Shown: in pieces, positions 8,973 to 17,240 of the stretch
Layout of the letters: each line of letters starts with the position of its first letter
Position numbering within the stretch: the first letter of the stretch is position 1
From: Lentzea atacamensis
Lineage (GTDB): Bacteria; Actinomycetota; Actinomycetes; Mycobacteriales; Pseudonocardiaceae
Length of the DNA stretch: 64,000 nt
Reading direction: 5' to 3'
Assembly: GCF_003269295.1 (NCBI RefSeq)
Contig: NZ_QLTT01000012.1
Span: forward strand, 70,811-134,810
Made by a program: the position numbers and the translations under genes
The notes under the pieces: model-generated
What the model was told of the DNA's origin: nothing
Databases searched by the model: none
Seen by the model: the letters and a program-made list of their open reading frames with translations, nothing else

Positions 8973-9045
8973 AGCCGGCGAGGGGAATCGAACCCCTAAC
9001 CTTTCGCTTACAAGGCGAGTGCTCTGCCAATTGAGCTACGCCGGC
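8973..9045 (-). tRNA. tRNA-Thr (anticodon TGT)
   Basis: Read on the minus strand, a 73-base cloverleaf begins GCCGGCGTAGCTCAATTGG. The acceptor stem GCCGGCG pairs with CGCCGGC, the D arm AGCTCAATTGGCAGAGC is present, and the T arm GGGGTTCGATTCCCC is intact. The anticodon loop is CTTGTAA, giving anticodon TGT, which reads ACA threonine codons. The outermost anticodon-stem pair is a C-A mismatch. CCA is not encoded. Orientation is opposite to both neighbours. Confidence 0.93.
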
Positions 9046-9215
9046 CTGGCTCGTGTTCGCGAACATGGTAAGCGCCCGTTGCGGTAGCTACCTGCGGCGA
9101 ACGGTCTGCTCTCAGTGTGATCGGATTGCTCCGGTCGGAGTCAGGCCAACCAACTGAGTGGATCAAAGCGCCGGAGGGGCCGCCTTGACCAGGTCAGGAG
9201 GGTAACCAACGGACA

Positions 9216-10652
9216 GTGATCATGTCCTCCTTTTCGGGTCGCCCGATCGGAGGTGGCAGACGCCACAGCAACAGTCGAAGGACTCCGCACGATCACACGA
9301 CGGAGGTGCACGAGATTTCCACGAACAACCTGCACGGCCCCTCGCTTCCTGACGACACCACTGTTCACCTGGTACTCGATCTCGCCCTGAAGATCGGCGA
9401 GGTGCAAATGGCCAGTGGGGCGGGTGCGGCAGACGTAACTGCGACGATTCTCTCGGTCACCGAGAGCTATGGACTTCCGCACACCGAAGTCGACGTGATC
9501 TACACCTCAATCAGCGTGTCTTGTCATCGCGGAACTGACGCTCCACCGATCACTGCGGTACGGGTCGTCCGGCAACGCAGTCTCGACTACACGCGACTGG
9601 CCGCCGTCGAGCACCTCGTGCGCAATCTCGGCCCGATCGAGGACGCGCACGCGCAGCTCGAGGACATCACCAACGCCAAGCACCCGTACCCGCGCTGGGT
9701 CGCCACCGCCGCCTGGGCCGGCATGGCCGCGGCCGTCGCGTTCCTCGTCGGCGGCGGGCTGCAGCTCGCGCTCACCGCCGCGTTCGTCACCGCCCTGATC
9801 GACCGGGTCGGCCGGATCCTCAACCGCCGTGCGCTGCCGTTCTTCTTCCAGCAACTCGTCGGCGGTGCACTCGCCACGGGTGCTGCGCTGACCGTCTTCG
9901 CGACGAAGCTGCTGCCCGACGTCCGGCCCAGCCTGCTGGTCGCCGTCGGGATCGTCGTCCTGCTGTCCGGGCTCGCACTGGTGAGCACCGTCCAGGACGC
10001 GATCTCCGGCTACAACGTCACCGCCGCCGGCCGCACGGTCGAGACCGTGCTGCTCAGCGCCGGCCTCATCGCGGGCGTCGCGATCGCGATCCGCACGGCC
10101 GTCCACTTCGGACTGGAGATCCGGCTCACCGACCCGTTGCCGCCGCTGATCTCCGCGGTGCCGATGCAGTTCGCGGCCGGCGCGGCGACAAGTGCGTTCT
10201 TCGCACTCGCCTGCTACGCCCGGCCCCGCGCGCTCGTCGCCGCCGCCATCTCCGGCGCGATCGGCACCGCCTCCTACGGCCTCGTCACGAGCTTCGGCCT
10301 CGACGTGCTGCTCGGGTCCGCGGTGGCCGCTGCGATCACCGGGTTCGGCGGCGCGACGATGACCCGCCGGCTCCGCATCCCGACGCTCGTCGTCGTGCAG
10401 GCGGGAGTCGTTCCGCTGCTGCCCGGCTGGACCACCTACCGGGGGTTGTTCCAGCTCACCGCGGAGGGTGATCCTGCCGGTCTGAGCACGCTGGTGTTCG
10501 CGAGTGGTATTGCTCTCGCCCTGGCCGGAGGGGTGGTGTTCGGCGAGTACCTGGCTCAGCCGGTGCGCACCGGACTCGGCCGTTTGGAGCGCAAGTTCGC
10601 TGGTCCGCGCATGTCCGGGCCTCTCAAACCCACCAAGCGTCGGTTGGAGTGA
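9216..10652 (+). CDS. ThrE-family threonine/serine exporter
   Basis: Integral membrane exporter of the ThrE type, in which the N- and C-terminal modules (DUF1212 plus DUF3815-like) are joined. A soluble N-terminal part contains LALKIGEVQMASGAGAADV and the YTSISVSCHRG segment. About ten hydrophobic helices follow (AAWAGMAAAVAFLVGGG, LLVAVGIVVLLSGLALV, FAAGAATSAFFALACY and others). 478 residues, typical. GTG at 9216 lies after GGAGGG about 13 bases upstream; an ATG two codons later would be too far from that site. Known members export threonine or serine; the substrate here is inferred. Confidence 0.85.
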   Translation: MIMSSFSGRPIGGGRRHSNSRRTPHDHTTEVHEISTNNLHGPSLPDDTTVHLVLDLALKIGEVQMASGAGAADVTATILSVTESYGLPHTEVDVIYTSISVSCHRGTDAPPITAVRVVRQRSLDYTRLAAVEHLVRNLGPIEDAHAQLEDITNAKHPYPRWVATAAWAGMAAAVAFLVGGGLQLALTAAFVTALIDRVGRILNRRALPFFFQQLVGGALATGAALTVFATKLLPDVRPSLLVAVGIVVLLSGLALVSTVQDAISGYNVTAAGRTVETVLLSAGLIAGVAIAIRTAVHFGLEIRLTDPLPPLISAVPMQFAAGAATSAFFALACYARPRALVAAAISGAIGTASYGLVTSFGLDVLLGSAVAAAITGFGGATMTRRLRIPTLVVVQAGVVPLLPGWTTYRGLFQLTAEGDPAGLSTLVFASGIALALAGGVVFGEYLAQPVRTGLGRLERKFAGPRMSGPLKPTKRRLE

Positions 10653-10715
10653 ACGTGGCTGTGACGGGGGTTACACGACACGCCTCGGACACGTGTCCGC
10701 ACTAGCCTCAGAAAT

Positions 10716-12155
10716 GTGAGCATGGACATTGGCGAGAACGGGGCGGAATTCGTAGTCGTGGCCAACCGGCTCCCGGTTGACCTGGAGCGCTTGCCCGACG
10801 GGACAGAACGGTGGAAGCACAGCCCTGGCGGGTTGGTGAGCGCGCTTGAACCATTTCTCCGCTCACACAGCGGCGCCTGGGTCGGCTGGCCCGGTGTGGC
10901 CGACGCGGACGTGGCGCCGTTCGAGGACGACGGCCTGCTGCTGCACCCCGTCCAGCTGTCCGCGAAGGACGTCGAGGACTACTACGAGGGTTTCTCCAAC
11001 GGCACGCTCTGGCCGCTCTACCACGACGTCGTCGCGCAGCCCGCGTTCCACCGGCACTGGTGGAACGCCTACCGGCAGGTCAACCAGCGGTTCGCCGACG
11101 CGACCGCGAAGATCGCCGCGCAGGGCGCGACCGTGTGGGTGCAGGACTACCAGCTGCAGCTCGTCCCCGCGATGCTGCGCGAGCAGCGACCCGACCTGAA
11201 GATCGGCTTCTTCCTGCACATCCCGTTCCCGCCGGTCGAGCTGTTCATGCAGCTCCCGTGGCGCACGGAGATCATCCGCGGCCTGCTCGGCGCCGACCTC
11301 GTGGGCTTCCACAGGCCCGGCGGCGCGCAGAACTTCCTCTGGCTGGCCCGCCGCCTCGTCGGCCTGGAGCCCAGCCGCGGCACCGTCGGTGTCAGGACCC
11401 GGCCAGGTGTCGTGCAGGTCGGCGACCGCACGGTGCGCGTCGGCGCGTTCCCGATCTCGATCGACAGCGCTGGTCTCGACGCGGTGGCGCGGCGCAAGGA
11501 GACGCAGGCCCGCGCGAGGCAGATTCGAGAGGATCTCGGCAACCCCAAGCGCATCCTGCTCGGTGTGGACCGTCTCGACTACACGAAGGGCATCGACGTC
11601 CGGATCCGCGCTCTGTACGAGCTGATCGCGGACGGACGCGTGGACCCGGAGGACGTCACGATGGTCCAGCTCGCGACGCCGAGCAGGGAACGGGTCGACC
11701 ACTACAAGACGATGCGCCAGGACATCGAGCAGTCGGTCGGCCGGATCAACGGCGAGTTCGGACGGGTCGGCAAACCCGTCGTGCACTACCTCCACCAGTC
11801 GGTCAACCGCGAGGAGCTCGTCGCGTTCATGAGCGCGGCGGACGTCATGGTCGTCACGCCGGTTCGTGACGGTATGAACCTCGTGTGCAAGGAGTACGTG
11901 GCCTGCCGATATGATCTTGGTGGAGCTCTGGTGCTCAGCGAGTTCGCCGGCGCTGCCGCAGAACTGACCAGTGCGTTCCTGGTGAACCCCCATGATCTGG
12001 ACGGTGTCAAGAACGCACTGCAGGCCGCCCTCGACATCGATCCCGCTGAAGGCCGCCGTAGGATGCGCGCGCTGCGCCGCCAAGTCCTCACCCACGACGT
12101 TGACCGCTGGGCAAGGTCGTTCCTGGAGGCGTTGGGCACGCAGACCTCGGTCTGA
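10716..12155 (+). CDS. otsA: Trehalose-6-phosphate synthase (OtsA, GT20)
   Basis: Joins glucose from a nucleotide sugar to glucose-6-phosphate, giving trehalose-6-phosphate in the cytoplasm. Seen: [13 protein letters not shown] and the N-terminal GGLVSALEP glycine loop, [48 protein letters not shown] and the [16 protein letters not shown] donor-sugar motif with its acidic residue. 479 residues, full length. The start GTG gives VSMDIGENG; the ATG two codons later is an alternative. It is followed 44 bases later by the phosphatase fusion, forming a trehalose operon. Confidence 0.93.
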   Translation: MSMDIGENGAEFVVVANRLPVDLERLPDGTERWKHSPGGLVSALEPFLRSHSGAWVGWPGVADADVAPFEDDGLLLHPVQLSAKDVEDYYEGFSNGTLWPLYHDVVAQPAFHRHWWNAYRQVNQRFADATAKIAAQGATVWVQDYQLQLVPAMLREQRPDLKIGFFLHIPFPPVELFMQLPWRTEIIRGLLGADLVGFHRPGGAQNFLWLARRLVGLEPSRGTVGVRTRPGVVQVGDRTVRVGAFPISIDSAGLDAVARRKETQARARQIREDLGNPKRILLGVDRLDYTKGIDVRIRALYELIADGRVDPEDVTMVQLATPSRERVDHYKTMRQDIEQSVGRINGEFGRVGKPVVHYLHQSVNREELVAFMSAADVMVVTPVRDGMNLVCKEYVACRYDLGGALVLSEFAGAAAELTSAFLVNPHDLDGVKNALQAALDIDPAEGRRRMRALRRQVLTHDVDRWARSFLEALGTQTSV

Positions 12156-12199
12156 ATCCTTTCAGATCCCATGACCCATCGAGTGCTCCAGGAGGGGCG

Positions 12200-14728
12200 T
12201 TGACCGCCGAGGCCCTCCCCGCCGACCTGCGGCGAGCGATCTGTCAGCTCGCCCGCACCCCGCGACTGCTGGTCGCCAGCGACTACGACGGAACACTCGC
12301 GCCGATCGTGAGCGACCCGGAGCAGGCCCGCCCGCTCCCGGAGTCGGTGAACGCGCTGCGTTCTCTCGCGAGCCTGCACGAGACCACTTCAGCAGTGATC
12401 TCCGGTCGCGCGCTGCGCGACCTCGCCACACTCTCCCGCCTGCCGGGAGAGGTTCACCTGGTCGGCTCGCACGGCTCCGAGTTCGACGTCGGCTTCGTCC
12501 ACGCGCTGGACGCGAACGCCAAGGCGTTGCTCCGCCGCATCGAAGCCGACCTCGAAGAGATCGTCGACGGCCACGAGGGCGTGCACCTCGAGGTCAAGCC
12601 CGCCTCCGTCGCCGTGCACGTGCGGCGCGCGGAAGCGTCGGTCGGCGAGTCCGTGCTGGACGCCGTCCGCTCCGGCCCGTGCACCTGGGAAGGTGTGCAG
12701 GTCACCGAGGGCAAGGCCGTGATCGAGCTCGCGGTCGTCGAGACCGACAAGGGCCACGCCCTCGACATCCTTCGCCACCAGGTCGGCGCCACCGCGGCGA
12801 TCTTCCTCGGCGACGACGTGACGGACGAGAAGGCCTTCGCGCGCCTGCACGGCCCCGACCTGGGCATCCGGGTCGGCGCCGGTGAGTCGCTCGCCCAGCA
12901 CTACGTGAACGACCCCTCCGACGTCGCGACGGTGCTCGCGTTCCTGCTGGAGGAGCGCCGGGCGTGGCTGCACGGTGACCAGGCCGTGCCGATCGAGCGG
13001 CTGACCATGCTCGCCAACGAGCGTTCGGTCGCGCTGGTCACGCCGGACGCGAAGGTCAACTGGCTGTGCCACCCGGAGCCCGACTCGGCCGCGATCTTCG
13101 CGGACCTGCTGGGCGGACCGGCGGCTGGCCACTTCTCGATCAAGCCGGAGCACGGGTCGCTGCCACTGGGCCAGCGCTACCTGCCGGGCACGATGATCGT
13201 GGAGACCCGCTGGTCGCGACTCCTGGTGACGGACTACCTGGAGCACGACCTCGCCTCGCACCGCACCGACCTGATCCGCCGGATCTCCGGCTCGACCAAC
13301 GCGGTGATCACGTTCGCGCCGCGGCCCGAGTTCGGCCAGGTGCCGGTGCGGTTCCTGCGCGAACGCGACGGTCTGCGCGTGGTCGGCACCTCGGACCCGA
13401 TGGTGCTGCGTTCGCCGGGCGTCGACTGGGAGATCACCTCCGACGGCGTGCAGGAGACCGCACGCGCGGTCGTGCGGCCGCGCGAGGGTGCGCCGGTGTT
13501 GCTGGAACTGCGTTGCGGCACCGACGACCTCTCCGAGCACGCGTTGCCGGAAGCCGTCCGGCGTGACCGTGCGGCCGGCTACTGGTCGGACTGGGCGGCG
13601 GGGCTCAAGCTCCCGCCCGTGCAGACGGACCTGGTGCTGCGCTCGGCGCTGACGCTGCGCGGCCTGGTGCACAAGGAGTCCGGTTCGATCATGGCGGCGG
13701 CCACCACGTCGCTGCCGGAGGAGCTGGGCGGTGTCCGCAACTGGGACTACCGCTACTGCTGGCTGCGTGACGGCGCGATGACCGCGGCGGCACTGGTGTC
13801 GGTGGGCTCCTTCGCGGAGGCCGACGGCTTCCTGGCGTGGCTGCACGGCGTGCTGGAGACCATCCCCGGCCCGGAGCGCCTGCACCCGCTGTACACGTTG
13901 CACGGCACGCAGCTCGGCGCGGAGGCCGTGATCGACACGCTGCCGGGCTACGCGGGTTCGCGTCCGGTGCGCGTCGGCAACCTCGCGAGCCAGCAGGTGC
14001 AGCTCGACGTGTTCGGCCCGGTGGTCGACCTCGTCGTGCAGCTGGCATCGGCGCGTGGCGTGCTGTCGGACCAGGACTGGAAGATGGTCCAGGCGATGGC
14101 GGAGGCCGTCTCCCGACGCTGGCACGAGCCGGACCACGGCATCTGGGAGGAGCGGCACGCGCCGCGCCACCACGTGTACTCGAAGGTCATGTGCTGGCTG
14201 ACGATCGACCGCGCGATCAAGCTCGGCGAGCAGTTCGGCCGCGAGCTGGACCCGTCGTGGGTGCCGTTGCGCGACACGATCGCCACGGACGTGCTGAAGA
14301 ACGGCTGGAACGACGAGGTCCAGTCGTTCACCACGGCCTACGACGGCGACGACCTGGACGCGGCCTCGCTCTTCGTCGGCCTGTCGGGGTTGATCGACCC
14401 GGCCGACGAGCGGTTCCAGTCCACGGTGACCGCCATCGAGGCGGAGCTGCGCTCGGGCTCGACCGTCTACCGCTACCACCGTGACGACGGCCTGCCGGGC
14501 GACGAGGGCGGCTTCCACCTGTGCGCGGCGTGGATGATCGAGGCCTACCTGCTCACCGGTCGCCGCACGGAGGCAGAGGAGCTGTTCGGCCAGATCGTCG
14601 CGGCCGCGGGCCCCACGGGCCTGCTGCCGGAGGAGTACGACCCGGTGGCCGAGCGCTCGCTGGGCAACCACCCGCAGGCGTACTCGCACCTGGGCCTGAT
14701 CCGCTGCGCCCAGCTGCTCTCGCAGTGA
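12200..14728 (+). CDS. Trehalose-6-phosphate phosphatase fused to a GH15 (glucoamylase/trehalase-like) domain
   Basis: An 842-residue fusion. Residues about 20-255 form an OtsB-type HAD phosphatase: DYDGTL nucleophile motif near residue 28, GSHGSEF, and GDDVTDEKAF near 206. Residues about 270-842 form a GH15 module: ANERSVALVTPDAKVNWLC, NWDYRYCWLRDGAM near 513, WLHGVLETI, and the C-terminal LPEEYDP...GNHPQAYSHLGL with candidate catalytic acids. The TTG start has GGAGGGG immediately upstream. The first domain should make trehalose; the second could hydrolyse it or another alpha-glucoside. Mycobacterial OtsB1 also carries a hydrolase domain, but as I recall it is of GH65 type, whereas their GH15 trehalase is separate. 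Confidence 0.88.
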   Translation: MTAEALPADLRRAICQLARTPRLLVASDYDGTLAPIVSDPEQARPLPESVNALRSLASLHETTSAVISGRALRDLATLSRLPGEVHLVGSHGSEFDVGFVHALDANAKALLRRIEADLEEIVDGHEGVHLEVKPASVAVHVRRAEASVGESVLDAVRSGPCTWEGVQVTEGKAVIELAVVETDKGHALDILRHQVGATAAIFLGDDVTDEKAFARLHGPDLGIRVGAGESLAQHYVNDPSDVATVLAFLLEERRAWLHGDQAVPIERLTMLANERSVALVTPDAKVNWLCHPEPDSAAIFADLLGGPAAGHFSIKPEHGSLPLGQRYLPGTMIVETRWSRLLVTDYLEHDLASHRTDLIRRISGSTNAVITFAPRPEFGQVPVRFLRERDGLRVVGTSDPMVLRSPGVDWEITSDGVQETARAVVRPREGAPVLLELRCGTDDLSEHALPEAVRRDRAAGYWSDWAAGLKLPPVQTDLVLRSALTLRGLVHKESGSIMAAATTSLPEELGGVRNWDYRYCWLRDGAMTAAALVSVGSFAEADGFLAWLHGVLETIPGPERLHPLYTLHGTQLGAEAVIDTLPGYAGSRPVRVGNLASQQVQLDVFGPVVDLVVQLASARGVLSDQDWKMVQAMAEAVSRRWHEPDHGIWEERHAPRHHVYSKVMCWLTIDRAIKLGEQFGRELDPSWVPLRDTIATDVLKNGWNDEVQSFTTAYDGDDLDAASLFVGLSGLIDPADERFQSTVTAIEAELRSGSTVYRYHRDDGLPGDEGGFHLCAAWMIEAYLLTGRRTEAEELFGQIVAAAGPTGLLPEEYDPVAERSLGNHPQAYSHLGLIRCAQLLSQ

Positions 14729-14737
14729 GCTGACGTG

Positions 14738-14771
14738 GTGCCGCCGCGGTCTTCCCGGCCGCGGCGGCCAC
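14738..14771. terminator. Hairpin between convergent genes
   Basis: GCCGCCGCGG pairs perfectly with CCGCGGCGGC across a nine-base loop, and flanking GGT/ACC extends the stem with a bulge. It lies between the OtsB-GH15 stop and the end of the convergent SRPBCC gene, so it can serve both. Confidence 0.7.
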
Positions 14772-14772
14772 C

Positions 14773-15174
14773 TCACTTCTCGTCGAGGGTCTTCTTGATG
14801 ACGTCCAGGCAGTGCGCCATCGCCCTGCCCATCGTCTCGGCCAGCTCGTCGGGGAGCACGTCGCGGGTCCACACCATCCGGCAGCGCCGTTCGCCTTCGG
14901 AGACGATCTGCATGGCCGCGTTGTCGTGCTCCGGCGCAACGGTGCCGTCGACCACCGAGTAGGCGATCCGGCGCACGTCGTCGTCGACCGAAACGCGCTT
15001 CTCCCTGACCACGGTGCCGTCGGCGAAGGTGACCGTGCGCTCGCCGGCTTCGGCCGTGGTGTCCACCACGAGCCCCGGCGCCATCCGCGACGGCCCTTTG
15101 GCGAAGTCGCCGATCACGTCCCACACGTCCTCGGCACTGGCCTCGATGACGATCTCCTTGCTGATGTACGCCAT
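14773..15174 (-). CDS. SRPBCC family protein
   Basis: 133-residue START/Bet v1-type helix-grip protein with a hydrophobic ligand cavity. The N-terminal YISKEIVIEASAEDVWDVIGDF strand-helix is the family signature, followed by alternating strands (ERTVTFADGTVV, RRIAYSVVDG, RCRMVWTRDVLP) and the long C-terminal helix LAETMGRAMAHCLDVIKKTL. The start ATG follows the VOC gene's stop by four bases, so they are co-transcribed. Ligand unknown. Confidence 0.8.
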   Translation of the reverse strand: MAYISKEIVIEASAEDVWDVIGDFAKGPSRMAPGLVVDTTAEAGERTVTFADGTVVREKRVSVDDDVRRIAYSVVDGTVAPEHDNAAMQIVSEGERRCRMVWTRDVLPDELAETMGRAMAHCLDVIKKTLDEK

Positions 15175-15178
15175 GTGA

Positions 15179-15529
15179 TCAGCCAACCAGACACAGCAGG
15201 TGGCCCTGCGGGTCCGCGAGCACGGTCCAGCCGTCGCCGGGCTGGAACTCGGGCTTCGTGGCACCCAGCGCGAGCAGTTGCCTGACCGCGAGGTCGAGGT
15301 CGGCGACCTGGAAGTCCAGGTGCGCCTGCTTGGCAGGGCTCGGCCACTTCGGCGGCTCGTAGCCGTCCACCCGCACGAACGCGAGCTGGATGCCGCCGTC
15401 GCCCAGGTAGGCGCTGTCGGCGTCGCTGGAGATCACCTCCCACCCCGTGACCGCGCGGTAGAACTCGGCCAACGGGCCGGGGTCGGCGCAGTCGAGGACG
15501 ATCGTGGTGAGCTGGGCCGGTGCGGACAT
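15179..15529 (-). CDS. VOC family (glyoxalase-like) protein
   Basis: 116-residue vicinal-oxygen-chelate protein made of two beta-alpha-beta-beta-beta units: TTIVLDCADPGPLAEFYRAVTGW, then AHLDFQVADLDLAVRQLLALGA, ending in VLADPQGHLLCLVG. Such proteins are dioxygenases, glyoxalases or resistance binders; catalytic identity cannot be assigned. It is the first gene of a pair with the SRPBCC gene and is divergent from the AraC regulator. Confidence 0.85.
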   Translation of the reverse strand: MSAPAQLTTIVLDCADPGPLAEFYRAVTGWEVISSDADSAYLGDGGIQLAFVRVDGYEPPKWPSPAKQAHLDFQVADLDLAVRQLLALGATKPEFQPGDGWTVLADPQGHLLCLVG

Positions 15530-15634
15530 GATGTCGACTCCTTCTCTTCGGTGCGCCCAGCGTCGCCCGAGGTCAGCCCGCCCGTCTTGAAGATCCTTGC
15601 GGGAATCGTCAGACCCCGCGCCTAACCTGCGAGG

Positions 15635-16429
15635 GTGCTCTCGTTCGTGGGTCTCGCCGCCCGTCCCGAGTTCACCGTCGCCTCGGTGGACTGCCAGGAC
15701 GACCACCGCGGCTGGTCTGCCGAGCCGCCGCGTGCCGACGTGCGGCTCGTGCTCGTACGCCGCGGCGGGTTCCGCCGCCGGGTCCGCGGTGAGTCCGCGG
15801 ATCTCGACCGCACGGTCGGGTACGTCGGGCTGCCCGGCGAGGAGGAGCAGTTCGCGCATCCCGCCGGTGGCGACGTGTGCACCTCGATCAGCCTCACCAC
15901 CGAGCTGTGGCGTGCCGTGGCGGGCGACGCACCACGGTTCAGCAGCTCGTCGCTGTACGTCGACGGCAGGCTCGACCTGGCCCACCGGCGGCTCCTGGCC
16001 GCGACCCGTTCCGGCGACTCGGCCGAGCACCTGGTCGGTCTGGTGGGCGAGGTCGTCCGGCAGGTGGTGGCGACGACGGCCCCGGACGGCGACCGACCCG
16101 GTGCGGGCGACCGGGTGCTGGTGGCGAGGGCGCGCGAGGTGATCGGCGCCGGACATCCCGCCGCGGAGGGGTTGCTCCCGCTCGCCGCGCTGCTGGGTGT
16201 CTCGCCGTACCGGCTCAGCCGGGTCTTCACCCGTGAGCTGGGGGTGTCGCTGACCCGCTATCGCAACCGTGTCCGCGTGGCCCGCGCGCTGGATCGTCTG
16301 GAAGCCGGTGAAACAGGGTTGGCGGGCCTCGCCGCCGAGCTGGGCTTCGCGGATCAGGCCCACCTGTCCCGCACGGTGCGCGAACACCTCGGCCACACCC
16401 CGACCGCACTGCGGAAGCTGCTCACCTGA
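15635..16429 (+). CDS. AraC-family transcriptional regulator
   Basis: 264 residues. A variable N-terminal sensor or dimerisation half is followed by a C-terminal AraC DNA-binding domain with two helix-turn-helix units: LPLAALLGVSPYRLSRVFTREL and LAGLAAELGFADQAHLSRTVREHLGHTPTAL (the second contains the family GF-ADQ-HLSR signature). Starts at GTG. It diverges from the VOC/SRPBCC pair across about 105 bases, so it probably controls that pair and itself. Confidence 0.88.
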   Translation: MLSFVGLAARPEFTVASVDCQDDHRGWSAEPPRADVRLVLVRRGGFRRRVRGESADLDRTVGYVGLPGEEEQFAHPAGGDVCTSISLTTELWRAVAGDAPRFSSSSLYVDGRLDLAHRRLLAATRSGDSAEHLVGLVGEVVRQVVATTAPDGDRPGAGDRVLVARAREVIGAGHPAAEGLLPLAALLGVSPYRLSRVFTRELGVSLTRYRNRVRVARALDRLEAGETGLAGLAAELGFADQAHLSRTVREHLGHTPTALRKLLT

Positions 16430-16435
16430 CGCCGC

Positions 16436-16969
16436 TCAGGGCCGCGGCGGCACCTTCTCGAGAATCTTCGCCGTGCCCGGCGAGCTGCCGTGCAGGGCGA
16501 TCACGTCCCCTCTGACGAGATGAGCCCACGCCGGCGGCACGAACGGCCGCAGCCGCGCCCTCGCACGCTCTCCCGGCCCCAGGACCGGCTTGGACTCGAT
16601 CCACAGCGCGGCCACCCGCCGGTCGTTGCCCGTGAGGTCCCACGTCGGCCGTTCTCCCCTGGCCTGCAACGGTTCGGCGTCGTTCCCGAGCACCAGCTCG
16701 ACCCGCAGCACGCCTTGGATCGACTCCACGCACCGCCATTGGAACCAGGCCTCGTCCTGCTCCAGCTGAATCGCCGCCTCGGCGAGCAGAGCCCAGTAGC
16801 GCGGCGTCTGCCAGGTGTTGCCGTCGAACTCCCCCAGCTGGTCCAGAACCAGCTCCCACTCCTCGTGGTCGAGATGGTCGAGCACGTCCTCGCTCTGCAC
16901 CTCCGCGGGAACCATGCCCGCCGCGAACCGCAACAGCTCACCGATCTCGCGGTCGTGTCTCCCCAACAC
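16436..16969 (-). CDS. Hypothetical protein, paralog of the next small gene, with an added C-terminal domain
   Basis: 177 residues, not recognised. The N-terminal half (VLDHLDHEEWELVLDQL, then WALLAEAAIQLE) matches the neighbouring 73-residue protein in both sequence and spacing. The C-terminal half, with VLRVELVLGNDAEPL, GPGERARARLRPFVPPAW and a terminal VIALHGSSPGTAKILEKV, looks like a small all-beta barrel of the translation-factor domain-3 type; this is inference. GTG start. It lies downstream of radA on the same strand, 49 bases after the small paralog. Confidence 0.65.
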   Translation of the reverse strand: MLGRHDREIGELLRFAAGMVPAEVQSEDVLDHLDHEEWELVLDQLGEFDGNTWQTPRYWALLAEAAIQLEQDEAWFQWRCVESIQGVLRVELVLGNDAEPLQARGERPTWDLTGNDRRVAALWIESKPVLGPGERARARLRPFVPPAWAHLVRGDVIALHGSSPGTAKILEKVPPRP

Positions 16970-17018
16970 GCCAGTATTCGATCACAGTCGCCGTTCCCGC
17001 CGCGGCCAGCCCGAAGCA

Positions 17019-17240
17019 TCAGCGCAGCCGCATCAGCCCGGCAGCCTCCGCCGGCAGTGCCCAGAACTCCTCACCCTGCCAGGCACCGTCGTGGAAGTCC
17101 GCGAGGATGCCGTGCGCGACCTCGAACTCGTTGTGGTCCAGGTACTCCTGGACGTCCGCTCGCGACAGTCCCGCGTCACTGCGCGCTTCATCCGGCACCA
17201 GCGCGGCCGCGCGGCGCAGCAGCGGGTCGAGGTCAGTCAT
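17019..17240 (-). CDS. Small hypothetical protein coupled to radA
   Basis: 73 residues, not recognised. DVQEYLDHNEFEVAHGIL followed by WQGEEFWALPAEAAGLM parallels the first half of the downstream 177-residue protein, so the two are tandem paralogs. Its ATG lies eight bases inside the end of radA (ATGACTGA), indicating translational coupling with that repair gene. It has no membrane segment and no catalytic motif. Confidence 0.65.
   Translation of the reverse strand: MTDLDPLLRRAAALVPDEARSDAGLSRADVQEYLDHNEFEVAHGILADFHDGAWQGEEFWALPAEAAGLMRLR

Noticed and set aside
12389-15124. Long minus-strand open frame (911 codons) opposite the trehalose genes
   Set aside because: It is a shadow of the OtsB-GH15 gene: its translation is a string of Arg/His/Gln-rich sequence without domains, and the plus frame has clear motifs.
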